Shown: positions 46,715-58,183 of the stretch, piece after piece
Layout: each line of letters starts with the position of its first letter
Position numbering within the stretch: the first letter of the stretch is position 1
Source: Stratiolaelaps scimitus
Lineage: Eukaryota > Arthropoda > Arachnida > Mesostigmata > Laelapidae
Direction of reading: 5' to 3'
Assembly: GCA_019614645.1 (NCBI GenBank)
Contig: JABWDB010000017.1
Span: 1,240,001-1,304,000 of the forward strand
Length of the DNA: 64,000 nt
Program-made: the position numbers and the translations under genes
The notes under the pieces: model-generated
Told to the model about the DNA's origin: nothing
Databases searched by the model: none
Seen by the model: only the letters and a program-made list of their open reading frames with translations

Positions 46715-46751
46715 TGTATATATATATATACATATTTTATTATATATATAT
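46682..46751 (+). repeat. interrupted (TA)n microsatellite
   Basis: Three TA runs separated by CATATAATG and CATATTT. Confidence 0.85.
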
Positions 46752-46779
46752 CGACGGCTGCATTCATGAAATAACCCTA

Positions 46780-48130
46780 GCTCAGTTTACATAGTCCAGG
46801 ACAATGTCAAACAGTGCAACGAGTTGTCGCTTCTGTTCGTCCGGAGGCCGACGACAAAACAAATACTATACTGAGCGCCCTGCACGGGTGTGTACATGTA
46901 GCAGCGTTGTACACGACGTATCTCTCTAGTGCTTGCTCTGTCACCCGCTCGCCGTTTCATTTGTCGTTTGTCTGGTCCACTGGTCCATTGGTGGCGGACG
47001 CTTATCGCCGCACAGAGAAGAATCACACACAACGCTATTGCCGCCTCCGGCCCTGACGGCCTGCCGCTTCGACTGTTTCTCGCTCTGCCCATTAACGGAC
47101 CAACATTCAGAGCGTGGTGGCCATTTCGTTTTCGTTTAGTGTCATCTAACTCTGCTCGTTCTAATTAGTGCTTTGGTCACTATCGCTTGCCCTCTCCCGA
47201 TGTTTCGTCCCTATCGGTCGCTCTCTGCCTCACGTTTTTGTTCTCCAAGGCGTGTGGGACACCCCTGGCGGCTCATGCAAGCGGCTCTCCTCCTGTGGCC
47301 ACACGTCGGCCAGCGCCGTCTCTTAAAGTCGTATTCACGAGAGCGAGTATCGGCTGCTGCATCTTGCGGGAGGCCGGATTCGGTGGAAGACGTGTTGGTT
47401 CCTTTTGCGTCCGCATTCGGCTAACCTCGAACTGCTGCTTTCCGCCCTTGCTAGGCTATATGTACCTCATTCGGCAACGAGGCAGCTGACGATTGCCAGA
47501 TCCATCGAGAAGGAATACCAGGCGGTGGATATAGATGACCGCAAGTGATGACAAAGCGCAACAAATCCCGAAAGGCTCGAGTCGACATGACCTTGGATAC
47601 CTTTGGTCATGATACCTTTGGTCATACCTTCGAACATGAACGTACCCGGACACGCGGGAGGAAGTGGCTAGGAGCAGAAGGACTAGCAGCCGCCTCCGCC
47701 GACGCTGACAGCGCTTTTCTGTGGGTCCGGGCTTCTTTTGAACGTCGTCATCAGCGCCAGCAGCTGCTGTACGAGCGCAGCTATCGCCCATTGGCAACGA
47801 CACATCACCCATTGACAATCGGTATAACTAAGTGCCTCCGTTCGATTCGGGAACGGAGCCACGAGTTGGGACGAGCAGAGCGGGCAATTCGACCGTACTG
47901 TCCTCTTCGCGCAAATATCGTTATTATTCATTCATTATATCCGTTCTGGAGCGAGCAAGCTTGCCCGCCTCAATGGGCTCTTTGGCACTCTTTCGAGCGA
48001 TAGGTGCTTCTCGCACCCACCACCCATTACCACTCTGGTGGAAACAATTGACTGAGAAGAAAAATGGCATGATGGCCTGAGCTTATGATGGACGAGTCCA
48101 GACCAGAGACAACGAAGACAACGACAATCA
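46780..48130. other. GC/CpG-rich block, promoter-like
   Basis: This block is clearly richer in GC and CpG than its flanks. ORFs overlap on both strands; the longest (47545-48003 plus, 152 codons, begins MMTKRNKSRKARVDMTLD) has no domain, and the opposite strand is open as well. No consensus donor was found. A promoter or untranslated exon is more likely than a coding gene. Confidence 0.3.
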
Positions 48131-48281
48131 ACTAACAGAAGGATACACATTGCGTACAATGTATCGTATACCCAATAGCGTTGTACGCACGACTAATGTT
48201 TTCTTCCTTTCTCAAACAATAGCAGAGCGCATCATCGTTTCTCTGGCTTAACCTAGTACAACGATTAACTGCGTCGAAGTA

Positions 48282-48344
48282 AAAACTGTTTTTTTGAGCT
48301 GACCCTCAGCTGTTCCCCTATCGGACAGGCCTCAGCTCTTAACC
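48282..48344 (-). mobile_element. 5'-truncated copy of the SINE B / LINE 3' tail
   Basis: On the minus strand about 50 bp match the 3' end of the SINE at 39.3 kb (AGGCCTGTC through GGTCAGCTC) with four or so differences, and end in an A-rich tail. It is flanked by TAACTGCGTCGAA at 48266-48278 and again at 48345-48357. Truncation at the 5' end with a target duplication is the hallmark of LINE-type insertion, so the shared tail probably comes from a partner LINE. Confidence 0.75.
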
Positions 48345-48359
48345 TAACTGCGTCGAACT

Positions 48360-49290
48360 AGGCGTTGATTTGGATGATACGTATAAGTAAAACCATCGCG
48401 CACTGTTGAGCTGTTATATCTATGAGAATTAGGATAGCTATCATTTGAGTATATTTGGTCCCTTAGTGACACCTGTCCACGTGAATATAGCAATGCCGTC
48501 GAACGAATTGGTCACACGAAAGGTCACTACATACAAGAAGCTCAGTAGGCATCACCCTCGAATATCATTGGTGCCAAGTGAACGCAGTAGATAGAATTGG
48601 TTTTGCGAGCCGATACGCTAGTTCGAATATATGTATAACAATTGTAGAGAAAACATATTTGGCAGAGTCATGTTGTGTTCCCCTTTTTGGATGGTCTCTC
48701 TAGCGCTGTACGCGTACCGCTACCGCGACGGTCAAACTTGTTGTGGCGTTCCTCTGGTTGCGCTTGCGGAGGCACTCGCACAATGATGGCCCCTAGGGAG
48801 CTCTACGTATAAAGGTATAATTTTGAAGGGCACGCTTGCAAATGCAAGATTGTGCAGTTGCAGTGCGCACTTCGGAGGTCAAGGACCGATCTCCTTCAAC
48901 GCAGTTGATATGTAAATATTTCAACCTATTCGAAGACCAGTCTGAAAATTTGACCAGTTTGCAAGGTGGAACCACTCTCAACTGGGTGCCCTTTCATCAA
49001 CAATTTGTACGAAGACTTTTCAGGTTGTCAACTTTGTGTCTGCATTTTTGATCTTGGATCAGAGAGACTAGTGACGGTACTAACACGAATGATAACCCAT
49101 CTAGGTAGAATGGAAGAGCGGGCGCGGCTGGTAAACGGCACACTTACTCAAATGGCCTCAATGTAACTTTTCATCATTACTAATACATGTGTCAAAATTC
49201 GGGTTCTAAAGACAAAACGTATTTATCTTCTTTCTCCATCATTGAGGTTAATTGCTTTTTTCCTACATACGCCTTTGCGACTCATTAAGT
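48360..49290. other. noncoding stretch
   Basis: No gene or structured repeat seen. A 71-codon plus frame at 48836-49051 is unsupported. Confidence 0.4.
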
Positions 49291-49666
49291 CACTGAGCAG
49301 AGTTTGACTGTGAGACATAACATCATATTCTCCTGTCCGGGTGAGGATTTAGCTTACCATTATGTAGTAATTTGGCATCGATCTATTGAACAATCAAAGC
49401 TAATTCTTACAAATCCCGAACGTTCTCACTGTCCCGAAGATTGGCGGAAAGCACAGATGCATTGTTGCCTGCAGTGTCATGCCTTTATCTGCGTCTATTA
49501 TGTTGCTGTTGTTACTATGTGTCGTGAAATATATATTTATACCCAGTTACTATATAAAACATCATCTTATCGCATATCATTTTGTCTACAACAACAAAGT
49601 GTATTCAATCTAGATTAGAATTCGTTTGTCAAAGACTTGACAAATTAGCGGCGAAGGACTGTAGTT

Positions 49667-49880
49667 ATGGACCCTAAACAACTACAAAGCATTCTAACCC
49701 ATGTCCTTGGAGAACTAAACCACCAACAACAACAAAATCGTGACACACAGTTACAACAATGGCAATAGCAAAGTTTCACCACCGTTCAACAGCAACAAGC
49801 TCGGTATAGGGCTGAGCTGAGAAAATTGGCTGAGAGTCAGCAACGTTACTATGCGCCACCTCGTACATGGCACGTACTGA
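49667..49880 (+). pseudogene. gag-like fragment, glutamine-rich
   Basis: An ATG opens MDPKQLQSILTHVLGELNHQ, then QQQNRDTQLQQWQ, an in-frame TAG, then QSFTTVQQQQARYRAELRKL and AESQQRYYAPPRT. The start MDPKQLQ and a Gln-rich helix are typical of gag in arthropod Gypsy elements. After this the sequence runs into a 22-bp tandem repeat and the frame is lost. Confidence 0.5.
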
Positions 49881-49888
49881 TTTCATCG

Positions 49889-49954
49889 ATCTGAACATTG
49901 TGGATGTCGAATCTGAACATTGTGGATGTCGATTCTGAACATTGTGGATGTCGA
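49889..49954 (+). repeat. 22-bp tandem repeat, three copies
   Basis: Units ATCTGAACATTGTGGATGTC plus GA occur at 49889-49910, 49911-49932 and 49933-49954; the third begins TT. They are almost identical, so the expansion is recent relative to the decay of the surrounding element. Confidence 0.9.
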
Positions 49955-51650
49955 ACCTACCACCGAGTTGTATTCGCTGGTAGTACGTTGATGCCGTCTC
50001 GTGTGATCTTCGCACGTACACACCCGAACCATTGCTTACTTGGCGAAGACATCACAACCAAGCATGCATTATACAATATACCAATGCTACAATATGCCTA
50101 TCCTCCAACACTTCGGGGGAACACTGCGACGAAGTCGAGCGCACAGATTTGAAGCAGAGCCCATTATTGATCGCGGGTTTCGCGCGCTTTCCCAATGTGT
50201 ACTTTATAGACGGAAGCAAATAGCGATATCTGTGCACACAGATGAACTCCCAGGCGGGTTAGGTCTTATCGCATGGTCCTCTGTTGACGAGTGCCCCGCT
50301 CATATCAGCCTAAGAAGACAATACACACAGCCGTGCAAGTCTACTAGTCACTAAGTAACATTGGGCAGAGGGCAATACTGACGGCGGGGGTACCGATAGC
50401 TATCGTTTCGATTTCCACATAAGCGTTCCTTGATTAACTCAAGGCATGTATGCCGCATAGGCGAGTATTGATCAATTACGGGAACGGTCAAGTACACTCT
50501 ACTTGAACGATTATGGTGGAGTACTCAAGGCTACAGTTCAATGAATGCCAACAATAATTGTTGGTCTTATGCGATATTTTATCGAAAACAGACGAACTAG
50601 ACATAATCTCATCATTGTTGTAAAGAATAATCGCGGGGCTAATAACAAGACCGGTGATCAGAGGAATATATTGTATGACAATGCAAGTGTATCATTACGT
50701 GTATCATTCTCAACACCTCTCTCGGGATTCCTGTTTATTAGCAGATCTACTAGCGTTGTTTCCGGACAAAGGATAATAGATATCCTTAGCCACTGCAGCT
50801 CTCCTAACCGCATAGTCCCGCCGTATGTACGATCTAGATCGAAAGTATCAAATACGGAATTATAATAATCATAATAATAATCAAAACGTCATAATTTTCC
50901 TCGCTACAACACGAACCCGACCGCATTCGCGAACAGATACCTAAAAATGCGGACGATGACAAAAAAGGCGGAGTTCCAACGCGACCGTTGTCCACTTACT
51001 ATAGCCGTTCGCAGGGGCGCCGTGGATGTGCACCCTCGTAGCGTAGGCTTCGACCAGCACCGTTCATTATTATACTATTATATATATATATATATACACC
51101 ACGAAAGCACTCATACACACACACACACCCGCACACTGCATAAATGACAAAGGCACAAGCGCGAAAGCAGGTTCCGTCGAATGTCTAGTGGTAGACCTCC
51201 CCCATCGGCGTCTCCCATACGAACACGCACGCCCAACTCTATACTCTTGCCGCGTTCGTTCTTTCCGAGAAACTCTCTCAATATTGTGTATAATTAAGCG
51301 GGGCCAGTTCGCTTGGGCGCACGCGGAGGCTCTCAAGTATAGCAGCATACCATTCGGTGGTGAACGGTCTACTAGCCCATAGCTGTCGCTGTTAGCCGTG
51401 GTTCGTCGAAAGCGATTCCATTCTTTTGCTGCAGCAGAGGCAGCAGCAACCGCCACGGCTACCGAGGTGGTCTGCACGCAGCCTCGTTTTATGCTGCCGG
51501 CTGCTGCTTATGCTGCTATCGAAGCCAAAGCCGCCAGCGGTCTGTCGACGAGGCAGCTGCTGCTCATCCGTTGCTGTTGAGCTGGTCATTGTTGTCGAAA
51601 GCGAAGCTAGGACCTAAAGCTTGCAGAGCTAAGCCCATTGTACCTGATAA

Positions 51651-51693
51651 TGCGGCGGCGGCGGCGGCAGCAGCCTCCGCCGCCGCCGCCGCA
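51651..51693. repeat. GGC/GCC hairpin, 17-bp perfect arms
   Basis: TGCGGCGGCGGCGGCGG (51651-51667) and its exact complement (51677-51693) are separated by 9 bases. It is a trinucleotide repeat in which the strand composition flips midway, making a very stable hairpin. The surrounding GCA repeats would encode alanine, glutamine or serine runs if translated. Confidence 0.9.
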
Positions 51694-51853
51694 GCCATTC
51701 GGCGTTCTCGTCGTCCTTCCATTGTGGTTATCTAAACAAAAATAAATATGATCCACTGTGTCTTCACAGAGCAGCACCACCAGCCGCTGTTGGAGAGTAG
51801 GGCATGCAAAGGCGAAGAGGCTTCGTGGTGTATGATACGAGAATAGGAGGTGA

Positions 51854-51878
51854 AGAGAGAGAGAGAGAGAGAGAGAGG
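51854..51878 (+). repeat. (GA)n microsatellite
   Basis: About twelve GA units. Confidence 0.85.
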
Positions 51879-54304
51879 AATACTGAAGCGGCTGTGGGAA
51901 ACAGCGAATTGATAGGTTTTGTCGGACCAACAGGACGCCTATTGTAAGGAGGTACCTAGTAACAGAAGCTCGATTTCGTTTGAGGACGTGGCCCACGGAT
52001 GACTGACCAGCTGTATGGATCAGGTAAGTTGTGTGGGCGCATCTGTATAATACCAGCTTCAAGCGAAAACGGTTATTCGCACTTGCCTACTCTTTTTCAT
52101 CGCCAACGTAGATAAAAAAAATCAAATGTCAAATGTTTATGGGGCTTTCACTACCAAAACCTGTCTTATAATTAGCCGTGAGCTATTGCTTCGAAGAGGC
52201 ACTGTCTTTTGCCCTAGCATCCCGTCTAGCGCCCAAAGCAGGATGGCCGGTGTTTCAGGCCAATTCAATGGAAGAAGACGCTCGAGTGCGCATAATAAGG
52301 GCGTTAGCGGACGGCCAATAACAATGAACAACAGTAATGACATTCACAGCAGGCGTCAGGGTCGATGCACGTTTCGGACTTAGAGATAATGATCGCCTCA
52401 TAGGGGTTCAGGCTAGGCTAGCCAACGCTACGGTAGTCGAATGGGAGGGCGCATTGCCACTTGACCTAAAGCCGTCTCTTATAAGGGGAATGCTGATTTG
52501 CTTCTTCGGCAGCTCTATTATATAATGGCGAGTTCCGCTGCAACAGGGTGCCGTCGGTGGCAGATGGTGGTGTTAACGTAGCCGAGACACGTCTTGAGGA
52601 TTACCGAAACCTCCTTCCAGAGGAGACGAGAGAACGTCATGCGGGATGGGGCAGGACCGTGTCGTGGGGTGGCGGACTACTAATTTACAACGTGCTCGCA
52701 GGGATAATGGTACCACCGGCCGCTTCTTCTGAAGCAAAGAATCTATGTAACGACACGCATTTTAGACGTGTGCCGTTCTTAAATGCAGGGTGACGTTCGG
52801 TTACGTATCTTCTATTTTGTTTGTTCTTTTTTTTTGTTGTAAAATCTCTCGCCGGGTTACATGATTTACAAAGCGATTTAGAAATGGTACAATGTATACA
52901 CATAACACGCCTTTGCACTGCATCGATTCGTCATTGATTGCCGGAGCAGAACGCAAGGTGATGCAAAGTGGGCTTTATTGGTGGTATTGATTATTATACA
53001 TATATCTATATATATTATATATACCCCATATGCTAGAACGCGATGCTTTTGCTTCTTCACATCAACTGTAAATCCATTAAAGTAACCTTAACATATTCAC
53101 CTTGTGGCGTTCCACACGTCCTTTGCTGGCGTCGGTACAGAAAAGCACTTTAGGAAATTGCCACTCAAAATGAGAAAATAAATGCGCTTCCCTACCCATT
53201 GATTGCAAGGCAAATATGGGGAGTTTCCAATCCAACTGTGCATGCCTCAGTGACCTTGTTAAGTCTCATTTCTGTATAAACACACTTCTCGTTGTTTCAA
53301 GAAAACAAAAACTCAATTCAGTCTCGTGGGTAGAAAAACATTCTCCTTCAATCTAATCTGGCATCGGATAAACTGGATTCCAAAGGTGAGCCAATACCTT
53401 TCACGTTTGCCCGTTTTTAGTTAGGGCCTACTTTTTCTGACATGAGCCTTACTTGCGCCTTCGCACTAAGTCCATTTACATATGTATCTTCAGGAACGTT
53501 ACTCCCCTTCGAAACTCCTCTAAATGTGCAGGTCTGTTAGAGCAATGCGCACCCTGTAGACCTACGCATAGCGCGTATATAAGCGCTCACTCTCTGCATT
53601 AATAATCTCCTAAAACATTGGTACTTGCACAAGTGAGGCTTTCTCTCTCTCTCTCTCTCCTTCGAACAAAACTGCAAAAGCTTTAGAAACGATGGCTCGC
53701 GAACAGACCAGGTGCGGTTAATGCCTCGTAATCGAAGGGCGAAGTACATGTAGCCCGGCTTGGCGGTTTCGAGAAAAGTTCTTCCTTTTTCTTGAAGCCG
53801 AAGTCCTCCCCAGCGACGATAACTCGAAAATAGCACTCGTCCACGGAACGGCTGGGTAACAGTGACGACGTTCTAAAATTAAGTGCGACCAAGCCGCTTC
53901 GCTGGCCGGCCTCGGAGGGCCGACCGGCTCTTTAAGAAGTTCGTAAAGTACAGTCAAGTTGTATGTTCTAGGGGCCGAATGTGCCGGCGGTTATGGGGCG
54001 TTCTGGTTCTTGGACCAAAGGCGCGGCGGGAGTTTCGGTCATTTTCGCGAGTGCGCAAACGCTCGGGCTGTCCTGCGGCCCTAGGCCCACAAACAAAAAT
54101 GCTCATACGAATCGTTGGTAACGGCCCCAGCGCCAATCGGACGCTGAGGCAATGATCGGTTAAGATTTACGATCTCTTAAAACAATATTATACCACTATG
54201 TTCAAAGATGACATGGTTTACATACATGTCGATAGGATTACTTAAATCAGTTGTGCTCTACGCAATCCTTAGCATGTGTGTTTCTCCAATTGATTTTTGG
54301 TTTG

Positions 54305-54440
54305 ATTAGATCGCCGGGTGGCCCAAGTATTAACCCATTGTGTAGATTTGTGATTTGCAGTATTACCATAGCACGATATTGTAGAAATCAGTTGTACCCT
54401 GGATGCTAGATGTTGGCTGTCAGTCAGCCAGGAAAACTTA
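54305..54440 (+). repeat. SINE-like family A, copy 4
   Basis: It starts GATCGCCGGGTGGCCCAAGT, which keeps an A-box-like TGGCCCAAGTA, and ends CTGGATGCTAGATGTTGGCT with the stem TGGCTG / CAGCCA and GGAAAA. The middle is shortened and diverged, so the B box is not readable. Head and tail match copy 3. Confidence 0.45.
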
Positions 54441-54611
54441 CGATAGAATTTCGTGCACTCTCAGCTAATACCATATAATAATATTAGTCAGTATGCTCCA
54501 AGGCGTAAGTAAATACATTGCTACGCCATCAATATAGTACTGAGGTTGATGTTTCAGCCAAGGGAGACCCCAGCAGAATTATCTGGCTTAATCATTACTC
54601 TCTTTTAACAG

Positions 54612-54931
54612 GTCGTTGTTCATTGCACTACCAAACCGTACACCCCTTTATACCCTGCGTGGAATCAAGCACGACAAAAACTTATATAGCTACACCGAGG
54701 CGTTTTGCTTTCGAACGTGAGAGGGATTCGTTGCTCGCGTGGTTCCGTGTCACCGTAATTGCCAGTGATATGGTGCATTATCACAATCCCAGACAAAACT
54801 CTCGTTTTGCACGCTATATACTCCTAGTACTCGGAGCAGAAATGATCAGCCCTCGTTGTGTCTATGTGCTTCCGAACAAAACGGCTCAGGAGTCGAAACG
54901 TCAGCTGCAACTTTCTGCTCGCAAGCTATAA
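54612..54931 (+). CDS. candidate terminal coding exon, 105 codons
   Basis: A very strong acceptor (ATTACTCTCTTTTAACAG, ending at 54611) is followed by 2 bases, 105 codons and TAA. The product begins RCSLHYQTVHPFIPCVES and includes ERERDSLLAWFRVTVIASD and RYILLVLGAEMISPRCVYVL. The frame stays open upstream of the acceptor as well. No family was recognised and no AATAAA follows closely. Confidence 0.32.
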
Positions 54932-55139
54932 TACAAGTTATGAGTGTTTTGTGCCGCTCCTGGCCAGTCCCAGTGCTATAGTGGATGAGCCCATCAATAT
55001 TTTCGCAATTATCCCCTGAAGAGGCAAACACTCACGATAGCAAATGTGTCAAGTGTGTCCATTGGATAAGTATTATAGACCTGTCAAATCACACTTTTTG
55101 GTTAGGCTGGCTTGCCTCAGCCAGTCGATGCCTGGGACA

Positions 55140-55177
55140 AACGACAACGACAACAACAACAGCAACAACAACGACAC
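55140..55177 (+). repeat. (CAA)n-rich microsatellite
   Basis: Imperfect run of CAA and CGA triplets. Confidence 0.7.
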
Positions 55178-55644
55178 GGGCCGGAAACGAGGACTGATGC
55201 CGTAGAGAAGTCGACGGTGTAAGCTTGTTCATAGCTACTTTAATGATCTTCCTATTCTAACAGAGAGTATATTCAAACGTAGAAATAGTGGAATTTACAG
55301 AAAATCTGCCCAAGCGAAGATACTGATATGCTATGATACGATCTGACTGTGCCCTTGTGATCTGATTGTAACATTTCGAAATTGACTGTTCCCAACGGCT
55401 TAGCGTGGTCTGCCATCTGGACAAGCAAACCCCTCTCCCAAATGATCTCGCCTGGTAGCGCACTGCGGGCGCACTGTCGAAAAGAGATAAAAATCGACAT
55501 AACTTTCCGGACAACCTTATAGAATTTCTACCTATTTTAATGCGCCATGAACACGTATCACTTTATATAAACATGCACGACTCCGACTACTGGATAGTGA
55601 TCTTATAAACAACCAGGATGAGTATGTTTGTTGCAGTTTACTTG

Positions 55645-56115
55645 TTATACATCATTACACGCGTGTGAGTTTGATGCGGCAACCTGCCTTGATACGGGAC
55701 TGTGACGCGAGTCTCTCGAGGCGAGATACTCGGTCACTATCACGTTTGATTTTCTGTTCAAATTGGAAAATTCCCGATGAAGCCGTGCACTGCTTCTTTT
55801 CAGGTTGCATAATTTTAGATTCCTTTGGCCCGATGGTCCTGCCATAGGTGCAAGTAGATCCGTTGCAATGACGTCATCCACCTCAACCCCAATCTGGCTG
55901 GAGAAAGCCGAGCAGATCGCAAAGTTTTCCATGTGCGGCGACCACATGAATTGCAAATACATTGCCGAATCAGGAGGTAGCAATAGTAGTAGGCCTCGTC
56001 TTGGATAGGGTACACTGCGTCTGATGCAGTCCGCTGGTATCTGCCTTCCACGCGAAAGGGCAGGCTGCCGATAGCAGTGGCATGTCTGACCAAGTCTTCG
56101 GGCGTGTTGATTCAT
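55645..56115 (-). CDS. unrecognised 156-codon ORF
   Basis: On the minus strand an ATG at 56115 opens 156 codons to TAA, long for this base composition. The second half is the more protein-like: YLQFMWSPHMENFAICSAF, then SSQIGVEVDDVIATDLLAPM and RLHREFSNLNRKSNVIVTEY. The first third is Arg/Leu-rich and may lie upstream of a true exon start. A plus-strand acceptor (TGCTTCTTTTCAG) is also present here but opens nothing long. No domain was recognised. Confidence 0.28.
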   Translation of the reverse strand: MNQHARRLGQTCHCYRQPALSRGRQIPADCIRRSVPYPRRGLLLLLPPDSAMYLQFMWSPHMENFAICSAFSSQIGVEVDDVIATDLLAPMAGPSGQRNLKLCNLKRSSARLHREFSNLNRKSNVIVTEYLASRDSRHSPVSRQVAASNSHACNDV

Positions 56116-56615
56116 TCGTGGTTTTTCTTCGGCATATATTTTGTATACCTATGCATGAGCACATACTGACAGGCCGAGCAAAATTATCCTCACAGTTAGA
56201 TGAAACGGCGGGCTACGAGTTGGGAGACATTCGAGTTACCGTGGTGAAAAAAGAGGTTTATTGTAAACGTACTATTTTAGAACTGGAATCAATTCTTTCT
56301 CTAGCTGTACATATATGAATATTAATATACCTAACAAAATAGGCACCACGTCACTCGTAATGGTTCTACCCTAGTAAAAGTGGTTATTACTGAACGTAGG
56401 GGGTAGGTCAATATTTCTGCCCGTTTGAAAGTAATATAATATGTAGTAATTGTTCACTTCACCGCCTCAGTTAATCCTATCTTAATTCGCAATCGAACTT
56501 GCGATTTTATAATGACTCGTCTTTTATCAATTTGCTTCTTGCTTCGTGATGAACTTGCAAGCCCTTCACAGACTTGCACTACACGAGCTTCATTTCATGC
56601 ATGCCTATTTTTCAG

Positions 56616-56684
56616 ATACACATCTCAAGTTCCGTCGTGAACAATAAAAAAAAGCTGAAGACATTCGAAAAATTGCAATTTGAG
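56616..56684 (+). CDS. candidate internal exon, 23 codons
   Basis: A strong acceptor (CATGCCTATTTTTCAG, ending at 56615) and a near-perfect donor (TTTGAG then GTAAGC) bound exactly 69 bp. Only frame 0 is open; the product contains SSSVVNNKKKLKTFEKLQFE. Its phase (0 in, 0 out) is compatible with joining directly to the candidate exon at 58184-58322. No family was recognised. Confidence 0.38.
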
Positions 56685-57156
56685 GTAAGCGCTGATGAAA
56701 CAAAATCGACAACTTATTTCCTGGATACGGTACTCTACGTATCCGTCATTTGCGGACACGATCGTAATTAGCCGAATAGCAATCTGCAGATCCATGGCAG
56801 CAGACATACACACTATCCGGATAGCAATACAGATATTTGTACAAGTTTGGCCATGACAGCAGCTGTCCCATGTGGAACAGGTCAGTTGGGATTGATTTTC
56901 AAAATCGCAGTGCGAGATGTGGCAGCCGACTTCCAGTACAGACAATCACGCCTTCGTTTTGGCGGGGACGACGAGACGGCGTGAAAAAAAAAAGTCTGCG
57001 TGTATGCACGCCCGAAGCACGCGGGAGTGTATGTGTCTAATCTTTGCATTTATATCGTTGCGGTTTCTCCTATTCTCCATCGAACGGCAGCTTACAGAAA
57101 GCAGATGCACTAATCGCTCTGGCTGCATGCGCATGTGTGCGTGTCCGCTCGCTTGG

Positions 57157-58183
57157 CTAAATTTCTATAGAAACGAACGTGCAATCGGTATCACCAAGCA
57201 AAAGGCAAACCACGCACAGACGAGTGCATATACGACTGTGCCTCGAAACGGCCAATAAACATGATCGACCGAGCCAACCACGAATGACGTTCGGGATAAG
57301 ATAGCAGAGGGCAGTCAGGGGCGATGAGAAGATTTTGGCCGACTGACAGGCCCACGGCCAGATTTCTGCCTTATCTCGAGGTGAGAAGAAAGAGCGTAAA
57401 GGCACAAAGAAAAAAAACAGGAATATTGATCTAGTCAAAGAGTTCAAACAGGTTTCAGGCGTCGTCCGGCCACCACGAGGTATCCACACAACAGCTAGGC
57501 GTTGGCGGTATTGGTGACTGGTGGCTTTTCGCTGTTCGGTGATTGCGTGGATAGCCTCCCTGCTAAAGCAGAGAGAGAAAGAGAGTTCGAGGCATCTGTT
57601 CTGACGGCCCACTTTCACCGTTTCGTGGAATCCCACCCACGGAAGCACAAAGCACATCAAGAGAAAAGTCATTGGCAAAAAAGTCGTAGGAAAAATAACG
57701 AAATTGAAGGTAAATGGATGCACCGACAATGCCTCGTTTACCTGCGAGAGCTCTCGTCCTCGTTGAACTGAAGTGCCGGGTGAATTAATGAGGCTCAAGT
57801 GATTCCGTTGTATTATACCGGAACGGGAAATATAGGGACGCCGCGATATCTGCTGTTCAAGAACAACGTCTACTGTCACAATAGACAACCCTTCGACCCT
57901 TTGATATAAAGGTTGCCTCGGTGACATCGTATGTGAGAGAAGTGATTTGGGATAAGCTCACTATCGAAAACCTCGAAACTCTGAGCAAGCTGAAGGCGTC
58001 CCAAAGTGACCCAAATTTCCCCAATACCGAAACCATGAGAAATGAAGCCTGAAAGGGGTCGAATAGGAAAATAGGCACGTTGTGGCCTATTTCGGCATAG
58101 ACGCTTTCCACCATATGCTATTATATGCGAACATTTCGGAGTTCACAAACCAAATCATTTGCCTGTGTGTGTCGCATCTTCAG
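57157..58183. other. probable noncoding stretch with long chance ORF
   Basis: A 256-codon minus-strand frame (57157-57927) spans most of this. Its Phe/Leu/Arg-rich product has no domain, and its length is explained by the purine-rich plus strand, which removes stop codons from the minus strand. A plus-strand frame at 57502-57771 reaches a possible donor (GAAG then GTAAAT). Neither is called. Confidence 0.3.

Larger units (their letters stand above)
49300..50354 (+). mobile_element. relic of a Gypsy-type LTR retrotransposon
   Basis: A gag-like start (49667) is preceded by AAATTAGCGGCGAAGGA (about 49643-49659), which resembles the primer-binding region of Gypsy elements placed just after an LTR. 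Near 50228-50330 a frame reads ISVHTDELPGGLGLIAWSS, which resembles the TDAS..GLGAVL start of Gypsy RNase H. Only about 560 bp separate the two, so most of pol is missing. Neither LTR boundary could be fixed and no second LTR was found. The limits given are approximate. Confidence 0.45.
50355..54304. other. mostly noncoding, with GC-rich trinucleotide repeats
   Basis: No gene is supported. Features: (TA)n at 51080-51096 next to an (AC)n run; a GCA/GGC-rich block at 51390-51700 that opens frames on both strands; (GA)n at 51854-51878; and (CT)n at 53642-53659. The frames at 52.1-52.8 kb and 53.9-54.15 kb overlap on both strands and have no domain. Confidence 0.35.

Noticed and set aside
47545..48003. 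152-codon plus-strand ORF
   Set aside because: It lies in a GC-rich block with the opposite strand also open. No domain, no splice donor and an internal near-direct repeat (ACCTTTGGTCAT). Mentioned only as part of the block.
49889..49954. CRISPR-like array
   Set aside because: The three 22-bp units are directly adjacent with no spacers, in a eukaryotic retroelement relic; it is a plain tandem repeat.
57157..57927. 256-codon minus-strand ORF, one of the longest in the window
   Set aside because: The product is Phe/Leu/Arg-rich without a domain. The plus strand is purine-rich here, which removes stop codons from the minus strand. Other frames are open too, so it is most likely chance.
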